Part shown: positions 47,462 through 60,160 of the stretch, one piece after another
Layout of the letters: each line of letters begins with the position of its first letter
How positions within the stretch are numbered: position 1 is the stretch's first letter
NCBI GenBank assembly: GCA_029379385.1
Contig: CM055618.1
Span: 6,024,134-6,088,133, forward strand
Length of the DNA: 64,000 bases
Direction: 5' to 3'
Source of the DNA: Quillaja saponaria
Taxonomy: Eukaryota; Streptophyta; Magnoliopsida; Fabales; Quillajaceae
The notes under the pieces: generated by a model
The model's database searches: none
What the model was told of the DNA's origin: nothing
Seen by the model: only the letters and a program-made list of their open reading frames with translations
Made by a program: the position numbers and the translations under genes

Positions 47462-49316
47462 GTGAGAATTCTTTCCCCTTGGTCTTTCAATATTTGTTTC
47501 ATGTTTTATCTTTTTGAGGGCATAAAATTTAAAATTATATAATTTTACGAAAAGAAGCATTGAAGTAATGTAAGTTTTATTTAACAATTATATTAATTTT
47601 ACAAAATAACAAAATAAATAAAAATCAAATTTTTGACACAACCTAATAGGCTTAATCTCTTAGTTACTTCCTCCTCGTTACCCTCGATGTCTCTCTCCCT
47701 CTACTTGTATCATTCTCTCTTACTCTGCCAAATACTGGATTTCACTAAGAATTAATAGTTTATTTAAATGAAAATTTTCAAATTATGAGTTATAATTTGT
47801 CTTGTAAATAAAACTAATGATCTTTTAGCGACATTATAAGTTATATTGGTTTTTTTTTGAGGTATCACTAATTAAGAATTATAGTTTACGTATATATGTG
47901 CAAACTATTATCTTTTTTATTTTATTAGAAAAAAAAAATTAAAATTAAAATAATTAATTTTAGCATAATGAAATTCTGTTATGAAAAAATAAGTAAAATA
48001 GAAGGTAATATAGAAATTAATAGGTAAGTATTTTTGACTCTTTGAAAATGGTAAAACTTAATATGATATTTTGGTACTTTGAAGAAAAAAAATGAATTTG
48101 TTTGAAACCAAAAGTAAAATTAAAATGAATTTAAAATAGAATATTCAGGTACTTTGAAGAAAATAAAATTTAAAACTACAAATTTTAAGTTTAACATAAT
48201 GAATTGCTATTTTTACATATTTTTTCTTAATAGCAACTGCAAAGCAAGATAATCTTTTTCTTTAGTACATTTTTTCTACCTCCAGGACTTGTTTGAAACA
48301 AAAATATTTCAGGAATTTAATTCATTTAAAATGAAGTTTAATAAACTTTTGTGTTTGGAATACATAATTGACTAGAATTGAATTAATTCTCAATCTCATT
48401 TTTAAATGTTTTCATCATTTTGAATTCTTGTTAAAATTTATCTGATTTATAGTGAATTCATTTTAATTGGCTGTTCAAAAAATGTTTATTAAATTATATC
48501 CTGAAATTTGATTCATATTTTGACAATGACTGTCCAAGCCACGGGGCTCCACTGCTCTTTCGCCTCCTCTTCTCTCACAGCTCCACTGCCTTTTCCTCAT
48601 CCAAAGCTCTGTTTCATATTCACACTCATATGTTTTCAGCCATTGATTTCATCCTTTATTCCAGTAACTAAGAAAACTTATTTATTTGCTTCCAATACTT
48701 TTTTGTCCTACCCAGGCTTATACAATTTTTGATTGCTTTATCATAGAATTTCCCAACCAAACCAGAACAAGGGAGAGAGAAGGCAATGTGAGAAAAAGAA
48801 ACATAAAAATAATTATGTAAATGAAAAGCCAATATTACAAAATTATTAATTTAAATTAAATTCTAAAATTTATGTTTACAATTCAAACAATAAAATTCAA
48901 TTGAGTGCATTTGGTTAGGTGCTTGGCATCAGGTTCTCTAGTAGGTAATGGGAACATGTTGTCGTATTGACAACCCATCACCCTCAGCTTTTGAAATAAA
49001 TATTGAAGACTCTGTTGGGATAAACTCCCACAATAATTAGTCAACTACAAAGATAATACATAGCATTTCACATGGAAAATCCACTAATTAAGCAAAAAAT
49101 CACTTGCAAAAGCTACAAATTTTTTTTACTATCAATCACAAGAGATTACAATAGTTCTCCCTCACACAATTCTTTCTCTCACAAACCCAAATCTTAATTA
49201 CAACCAAAAACTATTTTTAAACAAAAAACCTTTCAAGAAATAACACAATCTACTTTGTGGCTACTTACCTTCTCTCTTCTACTACTACACTCGCACTCCT
49301 TGCTCTTATTGATAAT

Positions 49317-49410
49317 ATGTTGGGAACATCAAGTTACCAATAAACTAATTCTAATGGGTTTATACACCATAAGCCTAATTACATCAAATAAAACTCTTTT
49401 TATTTTCTTT
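49317..49410. repeat. Dispersed repeat, copy 1 (pair with 52339-52440)
   Basis: It starts TGTTGGGAACATCAAGTTACC and shares TTTTATACACCAT(A/T)AGCC and AATTACATCAAATAAAA with the second copy. The TGTTGG start suggests an LTR edge. Confidence 0.6.
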
Positions 49411-49559
49411 ACAATTCAAACTACAATCTAATAATTACCGCCCAGACTTAAATTACACCAAAAATCAAACTAAATCAATTTTTGTCATTGCCATTACCAG
49501 CTCAACTTACTAAGTGCAAATTTTAACCAAATCCAAGTCACACTTGAATTTGTCAGCTA

Positions 49560-50290
49560 GAAAAACTTCAATCAGCTTTTCTAAAAAAGAAACACTTTTC
49601 TTAACGGAACTTACATACTTCCACCTTACTTGTAACTTATTTCCAAAATCCACCATTTATTTCTTCTCATTGTACTTCCATTCAACTTGTACAAAATTCC
49701 ATCACTTTTCTCTCATTTCATTACCACCACAGAACCTATACTAATCTTCATAACCTCACCTTTTGTGGAGTACCAATAACCAACCGAATCTAACTTACCC
49801 AAAAAAATTAAATTTCTTCCAACCTTGGGAACATATCTTGCACATCAATCAAAATCTTGATACTACCCTTATACATCTCAACTTTTACATTATCGATCCC
49901 AACAACTTCTAACTCTTCATTATTAGCCAAAATAACAGAGCCTCCACACTTTCTAAGAGTATCAAACCAACTTTTATGCAAACAAAATATGAAAGGAACA
50001 TGCCAAATCTAAAATCCAATTGTCAATCAAATGAACTCTTATCTTCTCTAACCATGACCTGTACATCACCATCATCACTTGAACTATCCTTTTCAATGAT
50101 TGAAACAACTTCTTTAGGCTTCTCATTCTTCTTTTTAAACTCTTTAAGGTACTTTTTTCATCTTCTTGCATTAAAATTGGATGTGCCCTATCTCATGACA
50201 ATAGTAACACTCATGATCTTTGTAATCCACTCTTGGTATAGATTTAGATCTATATTTTTCTCTATCATAATTGACATGTGATGAATCCCT
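49560..50290 (-). mobile_element. Copia remnant (gag zinc knuckle, protease, pre-integrase)
   Basis: On minus, from the right: a zinc knuckle CYYCHEIGHIQF with a stop before its last cysteine (50172-50213); a lysine/arginine-rich stretch; a protease block NWILDLACSFHILFA (49976-50020), in which the usual DSG is replaced; and a pre-integrase block with VGIDNVKVEMYKGSIKILID, LGKLDSVGYWYSTKGEV and VMKISIGSVVVMK (49750-49930). It is heavily decayed and lies antisense in the kinase intron. Confidence 0.8.
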
Positions 50291-51289
50291 ACGTATATCA
50301 CCACTAAATATCAACAACATCAAATTAAGTACCTACAATGACAGAACAACTAGTAAAGAACATGTCATCTTAACAAAGAGGTGGAGATCTTGAAGTAGAT
50401 TTAAGGTCACATATTTGAAAAAAGAAAATATCCATTGACTAATAGAATAAATTATATAACTCAATGAGCAAATAATATACACCACAATGGAAAATGGGTC
50501 AAGTTAAGGCACAAAGTTTTACAATAAAAATTAGTCATCCAAAAACATGCTATGATATTATCTACTTTAATATCAAGTTCTGACTAATTACTTTTTGAAA
50601 ATGGATTTAACAAAAGGAAAACAATTATCAAAAATATTTCTACGTAAAAGTATTAAAGTAAACATCTTTAAAATCGAATAGATGACCCAAGACTTCATCT
50701 CCAACCAATCAAGTGGAGGAACCTAAGTTAGAATCTCAAATAAACCAATGTGTGCACCACTCAAAGGTCAGCTTTGGCCTTGTTGACTAAGGTATCCAAG
50801 TTTAAATCAATATCCATGTAAAATACACACTGATAACATATGCCATAAAAAACAGAAAATGCATCACTTACCAACTAATTCAAACAATTCAGATTTCCTA
50901 TACCATGCAAGAGGTACCCGTTCATATACAAAATTCAATAAAACCATAACATTATAAATCATCATCATTAGTTCTTACCAAACCAAAAATCACCAAACTC
51001 ATTGTGTTCCTAAATATAATATCCAAATTGAAAAAAAGCATTTAACCTTTTATTCACATATAAAGCTCTGTACATTCCTAAATGAAACATTGTTACAAAC
51101 CCATTTCTGTTAGTTTAGATAGACAAACTAGAGGCGGGGTGAATAATTTGATCATTAAAAATATTATGTCTTAAATTGTTTGCTGAGACACATAGTTTCT
51201 ATAATAGTTCACTAGAAACTTCTGGCTAATCTATTCCTCAAGGTGACACTTGAGAATTCCATTAACCACTAATATTTTTAACTTTATGA

Positions 51290-51490
51290 ATCAGTAACCA
51301 TATGGACAATTACAGGGAGACCACTACCCTATGCTCAATTTTAAGGAAACCAAAACCCTTTGGCCAATTAATGGAACACCAATGCCATATGTTCAATTCT
51401 AGGGATAATAGAACCCTCTGGCTAATTTCAAGAAGACTAGTTTCCTCTGATTAGTTACAGGGAGATCAATACCTTTACACACAAGTTAAA
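51290..51490. repeat. Degenerate tandem array of about 30-base units
   Basis: About six diverged units of the form CAATTACAGGGAGACCACTA-CCCT-TGG follow one another, alternating between ATG and TGG unit ends. Confidence 0.6.
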
Positions 51491-51689
51491 CAAATTGTCT
51501 TTTTCCCCATAAGAAAGTATTTTATCAGTATAGACTTATACTTAATCTCAAAATCTTTCTCTTATTTGGATGAGTTTGGAATAGATCATTGATATGAAAG
51601 TTTGGCTCTTTTTGAATGCTGATGGTGATGGTATGAAAGTTTAAGCTTAGAAAGGATTTGGATGATTCTTTGGTTTAGATTCCTTTCTC

Positions 51690-52200
51690 ACTTTTCACCT
51701 TTTTGGCTCATTAGCTAGAGAGCCTTTAGGCATTCAAACATTTTCCATTTCTTGTCCTTTTCCTCACTGTTTCATATCTTTCTTCAGAGTTTTGTATTTT
51801 ATACTCTTGTCAAAATAGTCGGTACTTCATAAATTTGTCTGTTACTGAGATGAATATTATTTTCTGATATAGATCCTTAATTTACAGTCAGAGTGCTTTC
51901 CACAGTGTAGAGAGGTCTGTAGAAGATGACTTTTAAGGTGCATACATCTGTGTCAGATGAAATCTTTTCAAATAATAGCATTTACAAATATGACGTTGTG
52001 TGCTGATATAAATGTTAAGTTTTGATAAAGTCTCACTTTTCAACTTTTTGGCTCATTAGCTAGAGGGCCTTTAGGCATTTAGTCTTTTTCTATTTCTTGT
52101 CATTTTTCTCTCTGTCTCCTATCTTTGTTCAAAGTTCTAACTGTGTCAGATGAACTTTCTTCAAATAGTAGAGTGTATAAAGATACGTTGTATAATACTT
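51690..52200 (+). repeat. Direct duplication with internal deletion
   Basis: The block TTTTTGGCTCATTAGCTAGAG to TTTAGGCATT and TATTTCTTGTC (about 51705-51775) recurs at 52045-52110. A second block, GTGTCAGATGAA to ACGTTGT, at about 51951 recurs near 52142. Order and spacing indicate a tandem duplication that later lost its middle part. Confidence 0.75.
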
Positions 52201-52338
52201 TTATAATATAATAACATATATAAGTTTATAATGTTGTTAATAATAAATCTCACAAAAAATACAAAATTATAAATTTAAAATAAATTAAAGAAATTCGTTC
52301 ATTGCATGAAAACTGAATAAACCTAGTTTATAATATGT

Positions 52339-52440
52339 TGGCAACACCAAGTTACCAAAAACCTAGCCGTAGTGGTTTTATACACCATTAGCCCAATTAC
52401 ATCAAATAAAATGATCTTTTCTTTTATTTATCGTTTAAGC
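52339..52440. repeat. Dispersed repeat, copy 2 (pair with 49317-49410)
   Basis: It starts TGTTGGCAACACCAAGTTACC. Similarity to the first copy runs for about 90 bases, then stops. Confidence 0.6.
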
Positions 52441-54152
52441 CACAAGCTCAACATCCTCGTCTAAAAGGCTCCCCACCTAAAATAAATCTCATGGAAGTCA
52501 TTCTCCTTCACAATCAAAACATATAAACCCCGTATTTTTATGCTAAAAATCCACATTAGACACACATTCAATCTTGAACTTGAAGACACAGTACTCGGAG
52601 TCAAAATACAACTTGAAGAGACAAAATGAGAGCATTGCAAGCCATTAACCTCCTTAAGTTAGGATCTCGAGTGGTACTTGTTGTCCTTGTTATCCATGAA
52701 GTACAAAGGTCGACTCTCCTAAAATACTTATATATATGAGGGTTTATTCACCTTTCCCCATCCCCAACAGAATAAAATAAAAACCTCATTAAAAACATTT
52801 TCCCGAATTTTCCATTGAACTGCATCCTTTCAACATTTGCCAATTTTGTTGGATCTTTTGTTAATCATTTTTGACATTTGAGGCTAAGGAAACCAAGCTT
52901 CAAGAATTTCAAGCCAAACCAACTGTATCCTATCTTGCAATCTTACCTTAGTTCCTAAACATTATACTTCCTCAACTCTTAAATCCAAAATAAAGAAACT
53001 TAATTTATAGCCATCCAAACTGAATTTATCACAACCAATTATTCAACAAAATTATCATCCACTCGAATCTTTTAGGGAAAAGTAAGAGAAATTTGTGTGG
53101 ATAAAGCCATTTATGCTTAGAACAGAAGCTTCTAGGAAAATCTCAAAAAGGAAGGGGGTCAACAGAAAGAAGCATTTTGCAGTAGGAATTGTTTTCAGTT
53201 TAACAAGGGTTACAAGTTGGCAATACACGTTTTCTCTACATAATGGAGAACCAAATTGGAAAACTCCTAGACTATTTAATATGGAGAATAGTCTTCCATT
53301 TTTACAGGCAATTTTAATTTTTATATGCATATATAATATCTCTTGATCAAAAATTGGAAAAAAAAAAAAAAAAAAAAGTTTCCAACTTGTTGATTTTAAG
53401 ATTTTGGATAATACTTTCGATTTTCAAGATGTTTCCTATTGTCTACTAATTATCTCCCATTTGGAAAACAATATTTTTCAAATTACTGAGACAAACACGT
53501 ACACTACCATCTATATACTTTATAGTGGTTTTTTAATATGGCAAAAGGAAAATTTGTCTACAACCGAGCTAAGCCAAGTTCTACAAGATGAAGAACCTAA
53601 TGGAAAATGCCCAAGTAATTAATTGGCCACAAGTTTTGTCCATAAAAAAGCTGCTGCTAATGATTTTACCGTAAAAGAACTATAGTTGTAGAAAAAGAAA
53701 TTAGAATTCTAACATCATGCTTTGGATGGAACTCCCATAACTTCGCTCTTGGGTACTAGAGGCAATGGACAAGAATAACCACTTTCACTATTTCTCCTTT
53801 TTTCAATGGTGAATGTTTTGAGCATAATGCTTCCTAAAGGGGTGTATGGGCATTTTATTTATTACATGAGAGTTGCTTCTGATAACATTTTTATCACTCA
53901 TTTGTAGTTTTCTGATTATACTAAGTGCTCGAAATCTCCATAAACTGTTGTTTGCTCGGTTTCTAGATTTTTGGAGCAATAAGGATGCAAGTGCTCATTT
54001 TATCTCACCCTTGCCTCCTTAACCTAATGTCATAAAATTAGCAACAGATTAGTATGAAACTAAAAATAAATCATAATCCTTTTCAAAATAAAGAATAAAG
54101 AAGCTTAATGTTGTCCGTCAGCGTAAATTAAGTCCATTATTCTAAGCCCATT

Positions 54153-54291
54153 TGTTGAGGTCATAATTTATCCTAATTTACTTTGAATCCTTAGTTGATT
54201 GGCTAGTTCAGTAGTCTATATATAGAGGCTCTCTCTATTGTAATTTTTAATTGCATTCAATATATAATTCATATTCCTTCAATTATTCTAA
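54153..54291 (+). mobile_element. Short Copia-type LTR with adjacent primer site
   Basis: It begins TGTTGAGGTCATAA, contains a TATATATAG box near 54219 and ends TTATTCTAAC. TTGGTATTAGAC follows directly, a near match to the initiator-Met tRNA primer site. The layout is that of a 5' LTR on +. The internal region is not recognised; it is interrupted by the next LTR. Confidence 0.6.
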
Positions 54292-54344
54292 CTTGGTATT
54301 AGACTTGGACTAGTACCTTCTATGCTCCAAACACTCCGACACAG

Positions 54345-54592
54345 TGTCACAACCCAAAATTGCATTGAACTTCACGTTCCATATGAAGGTCCAAAATCTT
54401 GTTGAACTCCACGTTTTATGTGAGGGGGGATTGAAATCTTGTTGAACTTCATGTTCTACATGAGGGGTGGTTATTGTGATTACTCCCACCTTGCTAAGAT
54501 AGTGAAAATTCACACTATATATAAGTTTATATCCCTCTCTTCTTATAATACCATGTAAATGTGGTTCAACTTGTGAGAGTAACACTTTAACA
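54345..54592 (+). mobile_element. Second LTR with adjacent primer-site-like sequence
   Basis: It starts TGTCACAACCCAAAATTG, has a TATATATAAG box near 54517 and ends ACTTTAACA, followed by TGATATCAAAGCTG, a diverged form of the Met-tRNA primer site. Its interior has three GTTGAACT(T/C)CA(T/C)GTT-like repeats. It could be a truncated element or a TRIM. Confidence 0.55.
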
Positions 54593-55336
54593 TGATATCA
54601 AAGCTGACTCAATGCCCCTCTATGCTCCAACACCTCTAGCCCTTCAACAAGTTCTTAGTTACCTAAATCATAGGCAACAAAACTTAAAGTTTGTAATTAA
54701 TGTGTGCAGAAAAAGACATGAATGTTACATGCTAAAACCATTTTGTTCTCCCAATATTATCTTCTTTTGCCACGTAAGGAGAATAGTGCTTTGAGTTGGA
54801 AAACTATTTTTCAAATGAAAAATGTGATTACTAGCTGATGTTGAATTTACCTTTTGATTTTTTTATTAAGTAAATTATTCCAATTTCTTCTTGAATTATG
54901 ATATCACATAAACCTCTCCTATATTTTTAAAACTTACGCAAACCTCCCATGAGGTTAAAACTAAGATAAAATATAAAAAATATCTGTAATATATTCTTTT
55001 TCAGTTTTGGTTGATATTTTAACAATATCATAAAATATTAAATTAGTGTAACAAAACCAAAATTATATACATCTCTTAACAATAAGAGAATAGGAGTATT
55101 ATAGAACAATACATATATGTGGTTAATGGAAGCAATTTAAGTCAATATATAGTACATGAAAAACTCTTACAGTAAGAAAAATAGGCAAAAAAAAATAGAC
55201 TTAAGAAAACTAGAAAAATGAAGTAGAAACACTATTTTTTTAGCGATGCTGTCTAATCGTTCTTTTCACTTGTATTTCTTCTTTCAGCAATTTATATCAT
55301 TTAGCTTATGTTGATTCTTTTTAAATTTTCTTGCAG

Positions 55337-56866
55337 AGTATTTCCGTGGTTTTAAATATGGTAAGATTTTGTACCTTACGTTCCTAGTAATTCTTTTTTT
55401 CTTTTTTTCTTAATTTTGTTTGCCTTCTCTTTCTTATATGCTCAAAGCTTTCACCAGATAATTGAAGTTACAATAGCCTTTCAATGCTAAAACATGATGA
55501 AAATAATTAACAAAATAATCAAGCCATCCACTGCAGCATTTAAGATATAAACATGATTATATTTCTCATTCTACTTTGGTGATTTACCAACACAGGACTA
55601 TCCACAAAACGATATGATGATGCACTTGAATTGTACAAAAGCAGAGATGTAGGGATTTTGACATCCAATTACGTTCTATCGTTATACATAGAAGCCAGAT
55701 TTCTGCTTGGAATATCATTTTTGATAGGACTTTTGGTCTATAAATGGCGAAGAAGACATTTATCAATGTATGAAAATATTGAAAATTTTCTGCAGGATAA
55801 TAATAACAACCTCATACCAATAAGGTACTCCTACAGAGAAATTAAGACAATGACTGGAGGTTTCAAGGACAAGTTAGGTGAAGGAGGCTTTGGTTGTGTT
55901 TATAAAGGAAAGCTACGAAGTGGGCTTCATGTAGCAGTAAAGATGTTGAGTAAATCCAAAAATAACAGGCAAGATTTTATAAGTGAAGTCGCAACCATCG
56001 GAAGGATACACCATGTAAATGTTGTTCAACTTGTTGGATTTTGTGTTGAGGGAACAAAGCGTGCTCTTGTGTATGAATTCATGCCTAATGGGTCTCTTGA
56101 AAAATATATTTTCTCCCTAGAAGGAACTATTCCCTTAAGTTGCTAGAAAATATATGAAATATCTCTTCAAGTAGCTCGTGGGATCAAATATCTACATCAT
56201 GGTTGTGGTATGCAAATTTTGCATTTTGATATCAAACCTCACAACATTCTTCTTGATGAAAACTTCACCTCAAAAGTTTCCGACTTTGGACTAGCAAAGC
56301 TTTATCCTGCAAATGATAGTATTGTTTCTGTAACGGCAGCAAGAGGAACCTTAGGATACATGGCTCCTGAATTGTTCTATAAAAATATTGGGGGAGTCTC
56401 CTATAAGGCAGATGTCTATAGTTTTGGAATGTTATTAATGGAGATGGCAAGCAGAAGGAGGAATTTGAATGTGCCTACAGGGTATAAAAGCCAAGAGTTA
56501 AGCCAAATTTACTTCCCCACTTGGGTTCATGATCAAATTACTGAAGGAAAAGAGATAGAAATAGAGGGTGCCACAGACCAAGAAAGGAATGTATCGAAGA
56601 AGATGATCTTTGTTGCACTGTGGTGTATACAAATGAAGCCCCAAGATCGCCCTTCAATGAACAAAGTGGTAGACATGCTTGAAGGAGAATTTGAAAGCCT
56701 TGAAATGCCTCCAAAGCCTTCTCTATATCCACACGAAACACCAAGAGTGGAACATGGTCTCAGCTCTGATAAAACATGTGACTCTACAGAGTCTACAAGT
56801 GATCTTGGTGAAATTATAAATGAGCATACACCTCGTAGTAGTGTATGGAGAAGGAAAGGAATTTAG
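55337..56866 (+). pseudogene. LRK10L2-type receptor kinase: exons 3-4, membrane helix and kinase domain with in-frame stop
   Basis: Exon 3 is a 24-nt micro-exon (55337-55360, EYFRGFKY). Exon 4 (55596-56866) encodes a membrane segment ([20 protein letters not shown]), then [20 protein letters not shown] and [20 protein letters not shown] (glycine loop and catalytic lysine). [16 protein letters not shown] follows, then the catalytic loop [26 protein letters not shown] and [10 protein letters not shown], ending VWRRKGI. TAG at 56144-56146 falls between the N- and C-lobes, where relatives read LSWEKIYEIS; the tryptophan codon just before it is also changed to cysteine. All else is in frame for 420 codons, so the loss is recent or the stop is a sequencing error. 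The catalytic loop has HFD for HRD, making it a non-RD kinase, a class often linked to immunity. Confidence 0.9.
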
Positions 56867-57000
56867 AGAGAAAAGAAGAGGATTTCAGTTTATTCCCATA
56901 ATGTAAATATGTGTTGTATGTGTTATTTTGCTTTGTTTACCATCCTCGTGTAGAAGTACTTTCCCAATCTATAATAAGCATATTCAAGTTATAATGCAGT
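56867..57000 (+). other. Probable 3' UTR of the receptor kinase
   Basis: A/T-rich sequence after the stop with AATCTATAATAAGCA near 56968, a plausible polyadenylation signal. Confidence 0.4.
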
Positions 57001-58264
57001 TAACCATTGCACAAAGACAAACGTATGACGTTGAACATTTCCGAGGATGTAGTTGAGTTTTTTAACCAATACCACATTAATATTATTTTTACTATGCCTA
57101 AGCCCTTCGGCAAGGGTCTTTATACTTAACAAGTAAAGGAAAAGAATCAAAGTTATTAATGCTCCAAGAATGTGCTGCATGGAACTTTCCCCAGTGTTTT
57201 TACACACACAGACAACTTTTGTTATTACTGGTAATTGTAGTGCCTCTTATAATGTTATTTTTTTTCAATAAATAAAAGGAAAGCCATGTTTTTTTTCTTA
57301 ATGCTCTAGCAATCAATTGAATTTTGATTTTGATTCAAACATGTATAAAAAATGCTAAAATAAATTAAGAAAATCAATTTTATTATATTAATATAATCAA
57401 AGTAATTTTATACAATTAAAAAAAAAAAAAAAAAACACACTTAGTTGTTCTGGTTCAAATGATATATTATTTCTAATGCCAAAATTAATTTCTCCAATAA
57501 TTCATTGAAAAGAAAAAAAAAAACTTGGATCTTCATGAAATTACATTTTTCAAGATGCTCCAATAATTAAAGTGCATTAGAAGTAGAAGCAACAATCCAA
57601 TAACTCAACCATCCTATAAGGCAATAAGAACACATAAAAATTAATGAGTTTGATAATCAGTGTTCACTGAAGCATATAAATACAAAAGAAACCATACGGG
57701 AATTAAACCCAAATTTTTTTAGATGATCTCATGAATGAGTTCATTAATCTTATTCTAAGAATACCACATGCATGTAATGCTTCTCCTTTTAAAGATCTAA
57801 CATCTACACTATAATAATTAGATAAAGGGAAAATACAAACCAAAAAACTTAATATGTAATAATATATAGTTTATCTTTGTAGTTTAGCTTGAAGAGCAAA
57901 AATCACAAATGTAACAAGATTGGAGGGAAAAATGCAAGGCTTAACTCATATATATCAAGAAGTGGAAGATAGTAAAATGTACAACGAAGGTTAGAATGAA
58001 AACTTAATTAAAAGAAGACAAACATGATCTATCTTTGAATCAAAGTGTGTCTACAGACTACAATTTGAACTACTGCCTAAAAAAATTGAAATAAAAATAA
58101 CAATAGATGACAATGCATTTAGAGGATAAATTCACAAGCATCTGATGAGCAGGATCAGAATCTGTAATAATATAAATCATGTTTCAAATTCTATTAAATT
58201 TATAATTTTCTAAAGTAATAAAAATATGAGAGAGGAAAGATCACTAAAGTATGTTCAAGTAAAC
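57001..58264. other. AT-rich intergenic DNA
   Basis: No gene recognised. An A18-class homopolymer lies at about 57419-57436. Confidence 0.5.
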
Positions 58265-58980
58265 CTCAATATGCTCAGTAAATTTTGTCAAGGAAAGCAC
58301 ACCATCCTTAATAATTTGCTCATCAACTTCCTGTTTTCTTGCATAAAAGTGCGTAAGAATTAATAAATATATAGTATACCAGGTTTCATTATGATCTTGA
58401 ATTAAAAACCCTTTTGCCTTCTATATTTCAAACTTCTAATTCAGTGCTGATTTAAAACTTAAAAGTCAGCAGAGATTTCTTCGAATGTCTTAAGCTTCCT
58501 ATTAGCCTAGGCATTATGTGAAAAAATATATGTGCCTAAGCCTTTGAAGTCAAAATCTTTACAAGATAGTATATAGTCAAGCTAGAGTCAAAATGAATTT
58601 TTCTTTCTTGTGCTTTCTATTTCACCTAAGTAAAAGATGTATAGGTATTCAAAGAACTAGAACAAAGAGTAAGAAGCTTAATTCGCAAATAGTATATAGA
58701 ATACAAGAACAAGGAATGAACTATGAAGCTTAAAAAACAAAATGTGCATAAAAAATAGTACTAATTTAGAAGTTAGAACTAAATCTCGCCTCAAATATAC
58801 TATCTGATAACTTTTGTTGATAGACCTGTATTTGGGTAATTAAAAAACAAAAGGGAAGGATTTTCACATAATAAGTGCAAACAAGAGGGAGGATGTAGAA
58901 TAGCAAGTTGAGCTACCTTGGTGAATCCTATCATAATTATTACAAATTTCTTGTTTTCCAACTGATCTGAAATCTTTTTC
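58265..58980 (-). other. Two exon-like segments of an unidentified minus-strand gene
   Basis: 58980-58917 (64 nt) lies between TTTCATGCAG and GTAGCT and reads KKISDQLENKKFVIIMIGFT plus K. 58330-58265 (66 nt) lies between GAAAACAG and GTTTAC and reads EVDEQIIKDGVLSLTKFTEH plus IE. The first exon ends and the second starts in phase 0, so they join without a stop. I do not recognise the family. They may be a gene fragment or chance; further exons could not be linked. Confidence 0.3.
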
Positions 58981-59306
58981 CTGCATGAAATATACAAAAG
59001 CAAAAATTAAGAAGTATAATACGTGATTCATTGTTTTACCATTTTTGACATAACTTATATCCCCTTCTTCCCTTTTATTTTTCTAATCACCAAAGCTTTC
59101 AGCTAAGAATAGCCAAATAACTAACATTACAAACAAAAATATAAAAATCGATGCACAAGCATGTCTAATTATAAAGCTTCAACATAAAGAATAGCTAAGA
59201 CACACAAGAGAATAATAAGAAACATAACAAATTTACTAGAAAATTAACAAATTCTAATGGCCACCAAAGTCTAAAGTCTTATTATTTCATTTCTAACGAC
59301 TGGAAG
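58981..59306. other. Noncoding gap
   Basis: AT-rich; nothing recognised. Confidence 0.4.
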
Positions 59307-60160
59307 TGTTAATACCAAAAAATATGAAGGTGTGAGCTGAGTTAATTTGGGCTAGTCAACTGAGCTTTAATCGGCTAATGGACTGGGTAGGCTAACTATA
59401 TTTGGGCTTGACTTAAATAATGTTAATTGGGTTGAGACTATTTTAGTGGGTCATCTGGTTAGTTGAAATCAAGCCATATTTAGTATTGTTATTTGAAAGA
59501 TAAGAGAAGATAATGGTTTGAATTTGAATCCCATTAAAATAGGGATTTTCGGTTAAGGGAGTTAAAAGAGGAGAAATAGTTGTTAGGAATGATTCAAAGA
59601 AAGGGATAAGGACAGAACTTATCCAAATTGGTTCAGAATTGGTATCTTAACGAACTTGGATATTTATTGGGCTTGTGGATTCATTGAAGCAAAATTGGGT
59701 TAGTCTGGTAAGTAAAGTTATTGGGTCTGCCGAGTTAAACCAAGTTAAGGGTAATTTGGTGCATCCAAACAGCATTCAACGTCAAACCCTACTTCTAAGG
59801 GATAATGGAGATATGGAGCACTAGAAAATTGTTATTTGGGCTAGTTAAGGCAGAGATCAGTTGCTAAAATCCCAGCTTGTCAGCTAACAGGGCATGTAAC
59901 CCATTTTGACTATTAGCTATGCTCCTATATTAGTGGATGCTTGGTTAGAAAGTTAAGGGGGAACGCGACAGATAGGCTTAGTGGGTTAACAACTAGTTTT
60001 TCTTGTATAAATAGGATTAAAGTTATCATTTATAGAACATACTAACATCAAACAACAATAATCCAATTTAATTCATATTTTACATTCAGCCTTTATTACT
60101 TTATTTATAGCATTTCTTTACATACTTTATTTATAGCATTTCTTTACATACTTTATTTAT
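59307..60160 (+). mobile_element. LTR-like region of a + strand gypsy element
   Basis: It begins TGTTAATACC and is less AT-rich than its flanks. It has a TATAAATA box at about 60006-60013 followed by leader-like text. Gag and protease remnants of a gypsy element follow on the same strand. The end of the LTR and the primer site were not identified; no second LTR is inside the window. Confidence 0.45.

Larger units (their letters stand above)
47462..55336 (+). other. Intron 2 (7.9 kb) of the receptor kinase, repeat-filled
   Basis: It begins GTGAGAATTC and ends TTTCTTGCAG. It holds a Copia remnant, two short LTRs, duplicated blocks and degenerate tandem repeats described separately. No host exon was recognised inside. 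The segments 47500-48950 and 52750-54150 show only AT-rich text and two short frames near 53095-53622 of unknown nature. Confidence 0.65.

Noticed and set aside
53095..53622. Two adjacent + frames in the kinase intron as possible extra exons
   Set aside because: No domain was seen, and inclusion would break the otherwise perfect phase 1 joins between exons 2, 3 and 4.
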